Origin: Bacteroidota bacterium
Lineage (GTDB): Bacteria > Bacteroidota > Bacteroidia > NS11-12g > UBA955
Length of the DNA stretch: 64,000 nucleotides
Assembly: GCA_963169345.1 (NCBI GenBank)
Contig: CAUJCT010000048.1
Coordinates: 1 to 64,000, forward strand
Direction of reading: 5' to 3'
In this document: in pieces, positions 62,368 through 64,000 of the stretch
Numbering within the stretch: the stretch's first letter is position 1
How the letters are laid out: every line of letters starts with the position of its first letter
Program-made: the position numbers and the translations under genes
Notes under the pieces: model-generated
Database searches by the model: none
Told to the model about the DNA's origin: nothing
The model's input: only the letters and a program-made list of their open reading frames with translations

Positions 62368-63390
62368 TTATTTTAATTTAAGGTATTGATAACAGGTCAT
62401 CAAACCTTTTCGTTGTGATTCACAATATTGTTGCAGATGCTCGTAGTCTCCTGTAGCATGTTTTAAGAAAGCAGAAGCCTGAGCATAAACGGCGTTGATT
62501 TTTAATTTGCTCAATAAATAATAACCATCCAGGAAATTTTGAATTCCTCCACTGGCAATTACAGATTTACAACGGGCATCGTATCTCAGTTTTGATAGAG
62601 CTAAATTGGTCAAATCAACCATTTCATCAGCGCTATGTCCAATGTTAGTAATGGGTGACAATTGTTTCTTAATACTGTCTTCGTGCCTGTGCAATTCCAA
62701 TGTAGCAAAGTTAGTACCTCCATGGGCACCAAATTCAATCGCTTCGATAGGGAGTCGCAATAATTCCATTAATGAACGCGGCCCGAATCCCTGACCAACT
62801 TCCTTAACAATTATTTTTGTGTCAACTACATTTATCAGCCTTTGTATGGTATCAAGTGGACTGTATTTTATTCTGTCACCTTCGGGTTGCAGCCACTCCT
62901 GCAAAGGATTGACGTGAACTATCAAACCATCGGCATCCAGTCGCTTTATTAAGGATTTAATTTTATCAGCCCTTTTGTTATCCAGTAAATCCTCAATCTG
63001 AGCAATTCCAAGATTGGCAAATAATGGTTGATCATCTCCTAGAATTGGACGAACATTAAAATCTTCAAAATAGGTATCATCATCTAAAATGATGCGGCAA
63101 GACCCAAGTCCGAAACCCATGCCAAATTCTTTACAAGCTCTTGCCAGATTGCGATTGATATGGCCTGCCTGCTCTGTACCACCTGTCATACTGCTGACCC
63201 AAAGAGGCAACTTCAACTTTTTACCGGCAATTTCTTTTACAGGTATTACATGCTCATTGGGATGAGGAGATAACATTGGCTCATAGTAAAAGCGCTCATC
63301 CCTTTCCGAAGTCTGGGATAAAAAGGCCAGTTCTATGTGGTCTTGTTTGCGTTTGGAAGTCTGATTTTGGTCCAAAACCTGGGCAGGCAT
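62368..63390 (-). CDS. fni: Type 2 isopentenyl-diphosphate delta-isomerase
   Basis: 340-aa FMN enzyme interconverting IPP and DMAPP. SKRKQDHIELAF is the N-terminal substrate site, SSMTGGTEQAGHINRNLA and FGMGFGLGS the FMN region, HVNPLQEWLQPEGDR the catalytic Gln segment, and FGAHGGTNFATLE plus IASGGIQNFLDGY the phosphate loop. It is the first gene of the mevalonate operon. A TATCTTTG box lies 13 nt before the ATG. Confidence 0.96.
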   Translation of the reverse strand: MPAQVLDQNQTSKRKQDHIELAFLSQTSERDERFYYEPMLSPHPNEHVIPVKEIAGKKLKLPLWVSSMTGGTEQAGHINRNLARACKEFGMGFGLGSCRIILDDDTYFEDFNVRPILGDDQPLFANLGIAQIEDLLDNKRADKIKSLIKRLDADGLIVHVNPLQEWLQPEGDRIKYSPLDTIQRLINVVDTKIIVKEVGQGFGPRSLMELLRLPIEAIEFGAHGGTNFATLELHRHEDSIKKQLSPITNIGHSADEMVDLTNLALSKLRYDARCKSVIASGGIQNFLDGYYLLSKLKINAVYAQASAFLKHATGDYEHLQQYCESQRKGLMTCYQYLKLK

Positions 63391-63403
63391 TTATAATTAA
63401 CCG

Positions 63404-63411
63404 CAAAGATA
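63404..63411 (-). promoter_or_regulatory. -7 box TATCTTTG for the mevalonate operon
   Basis: Exact TAnnTTTG match ending 13 nt before the fni start; predicted leader about 8 nt. It should drive six genes down to the UbiA-family gene. Confidence 0.5.
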
Positions 63412-63488
63412 CGATTTTGTTTGCCAGCTTGTATAAAATTAAACAATACTTTAGAACAAAAGTCGAAGATTTTTAAGCGATTAAGTTA

Positions 63489-64000
63489 TTAAAACTGATA
63501 TCTAATACCAAACATAATGTTAAAAGGCATACTGGTTTCAGACTTGTATCCTTTAAAATTGTACTTCTGAACGCGAATTCTACCCTCTGACACAAAATGA
63601 ATATGTTTCCAAAATTCGTTGGTTTTACTCAATTTATAGTCTAGCCCAAATGGAATATAAACGCCAAAACTGACATGATTTGGGTTCTTAAATGATTCTG
63701 ATTCCGTTTTCAATTCGCCTGGCATGTAGCTGGTATTGTTGTATCTGTCAGAACTTATTCTCTTGCGTGAGTAATAATTTAAAGATGTATAAACATTAAA
63801 TGAACCGCCATAGAACGCTCCAAATCCACCGAAAAAAGTCATTTTGTTGGCATTTCTGGTCCTCCAGATACAAGCCAAATCCAATTGAATCATATCTGAA
63901 TTGGTACTGAAATTATAGGCTTCTGTATGAACGGAGTCTATATATGTTGTTGCACCTGTGCGAGGAGATACCAGGGTATCAATATGTTTGTATGTTTCGT
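63489..64000 (-). CDS. Outer-membrane beta-barrel protein, C-terminal part (runs off the window)
   Basis: The frame stays open from the track ATG at 63893 to the window end, reading YKHIDTLVSPRTGATTYIDS in the added part, so 63893 is an internal Met and the gene continues to the right. The visible 170 residues alternate hydrophobic and polar positions (FFGGFGAFYGGSFNVYTSLN, then VSFGVYIPFGLDYKLS) and end in FNIMFGIRYQF, with the terminal Phe typical of beta-barrel outer-membrane proteins. The family beyond that is not recognised. Confidence 0.7.
   Translation of the reverse strand, partial: ETYKHIDTLVSPRTGATTYIDSVHTEAYNFSTNSDMIQLDLACIWRTRNANKMTFFGGFGAFYGGSFNVYTSLNYYSRKRISSDRYNNTSYMPGELKTESESFKNPNHVSFGVYIPFGLDYKLSKTNEFWKHIHFVSEGRIRVQKYNFKGYKSETSMPFNIMFGIRYQF

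Overview
The window is an AT-rich stretch of a Bacteroidota chromosome. The evidence is: type IX secretion (T9SS) C-terminal sorting domains on three large secreted proteins, a PorW/SprE-like T9SS lipoprotein, Bacteroidota-type -7 promoter boxes (TAnnTTTG) close to many start codons, DUF4199 and DUF4424 genes, an atp operon without atpD/atpC, a 14-gene nuo operon with a short NuoG, and a mevalonate-pathway operon with a type 2 IPP isomerase. I cannot name genus or species.

Layout. 1-2.4 kb: end of a translation operon (rplM partial, rpsI, rpsB, tsf). 2.5-10 kb (minus): a small c-type cytochrome lipoprotein, a MauG/CcpA-type di-heme protein and a 1.7-kilo-residue secreted PhoX/phytase-esterase-like protein. 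10.1-15 kb (minus): class A PBP and a PorW/SprE-like TPR protein. 15-16.3 kb: a degenerate M23 protein and a bactofilin, leading into atpZ-(small membrane protein)-atpB-E-F-H-A-G (16.3-21.9 kb). 22-23.3 kb: a REP-associated tyrosine transposase (RAYT) between hairpin repeats. 23.3-31.7 kb: T9SS cargo, an L,D-transpeptidase-like protein, a stand-alone IcmF-type mutase, a second T9SS cargo gene flanked by a 42-bp duplication, and a DUF4199 plus membrane LuxR-type regulator pair. 31.7-43.3 kb: mfd, a vWA/DUF4424 pair, fused alpha/beta E1 dehydrogenase, then recJ-lptB-pth-thioesterase. 43.5-56.5 kb: complete nuoA-N. 56.5-57.2 kb: a second hairpin-repeat array. 57.2-63.4 kb (minus): fni-HMGR-GHMP kinase-mvaD-mvk-UbiA. 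The window ends inside an outer-membrane beta-barrel gene.

Main discovery candidate: a dispersed repeat family that appears tied to the RAYT. Each unit has a small hairpin core, mostly ACCCT-GCT-AGGGT, between a T tract and an A tract. A second conserved box (consensus about TTCRATAAA-N5-CTTGR) starts 89-90 nt from the core centre. I find eleven cores: three in a 166-bp tandem array beside the RAYT, one immediately upstream of the RAYT in inverted orientation, two singletons (35.2 and 39.75 kb) and five in a 165-170-bp-period array at 56.5-57.2 kb. One core has been replaced by an unrelated but equally symmetric hairpin (ATCCGCC-TCA-GGCGGAT) while its flanks are kept. The RAYT 5' leader is itself a unit, so the arrays look like non-autonomous derivatives mobilised by this HUH enzyme. 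I do not recognise this family from named REP classes, but novelty cannot be established without a database search.

Other points of interest: the 42-bp copy of the mutase 3' end 3.1 kb downstream, the mutase without a B12 domain, a catalytically degenerate M23 protein beside bactofilin, a UbiA-type enzyme with a degraded second Asp motif in the mevalonate operon, a strong hairpin between atpE and atpF, and several start codons that should be moved because the promoter box lies at or inside the ORF-track start.
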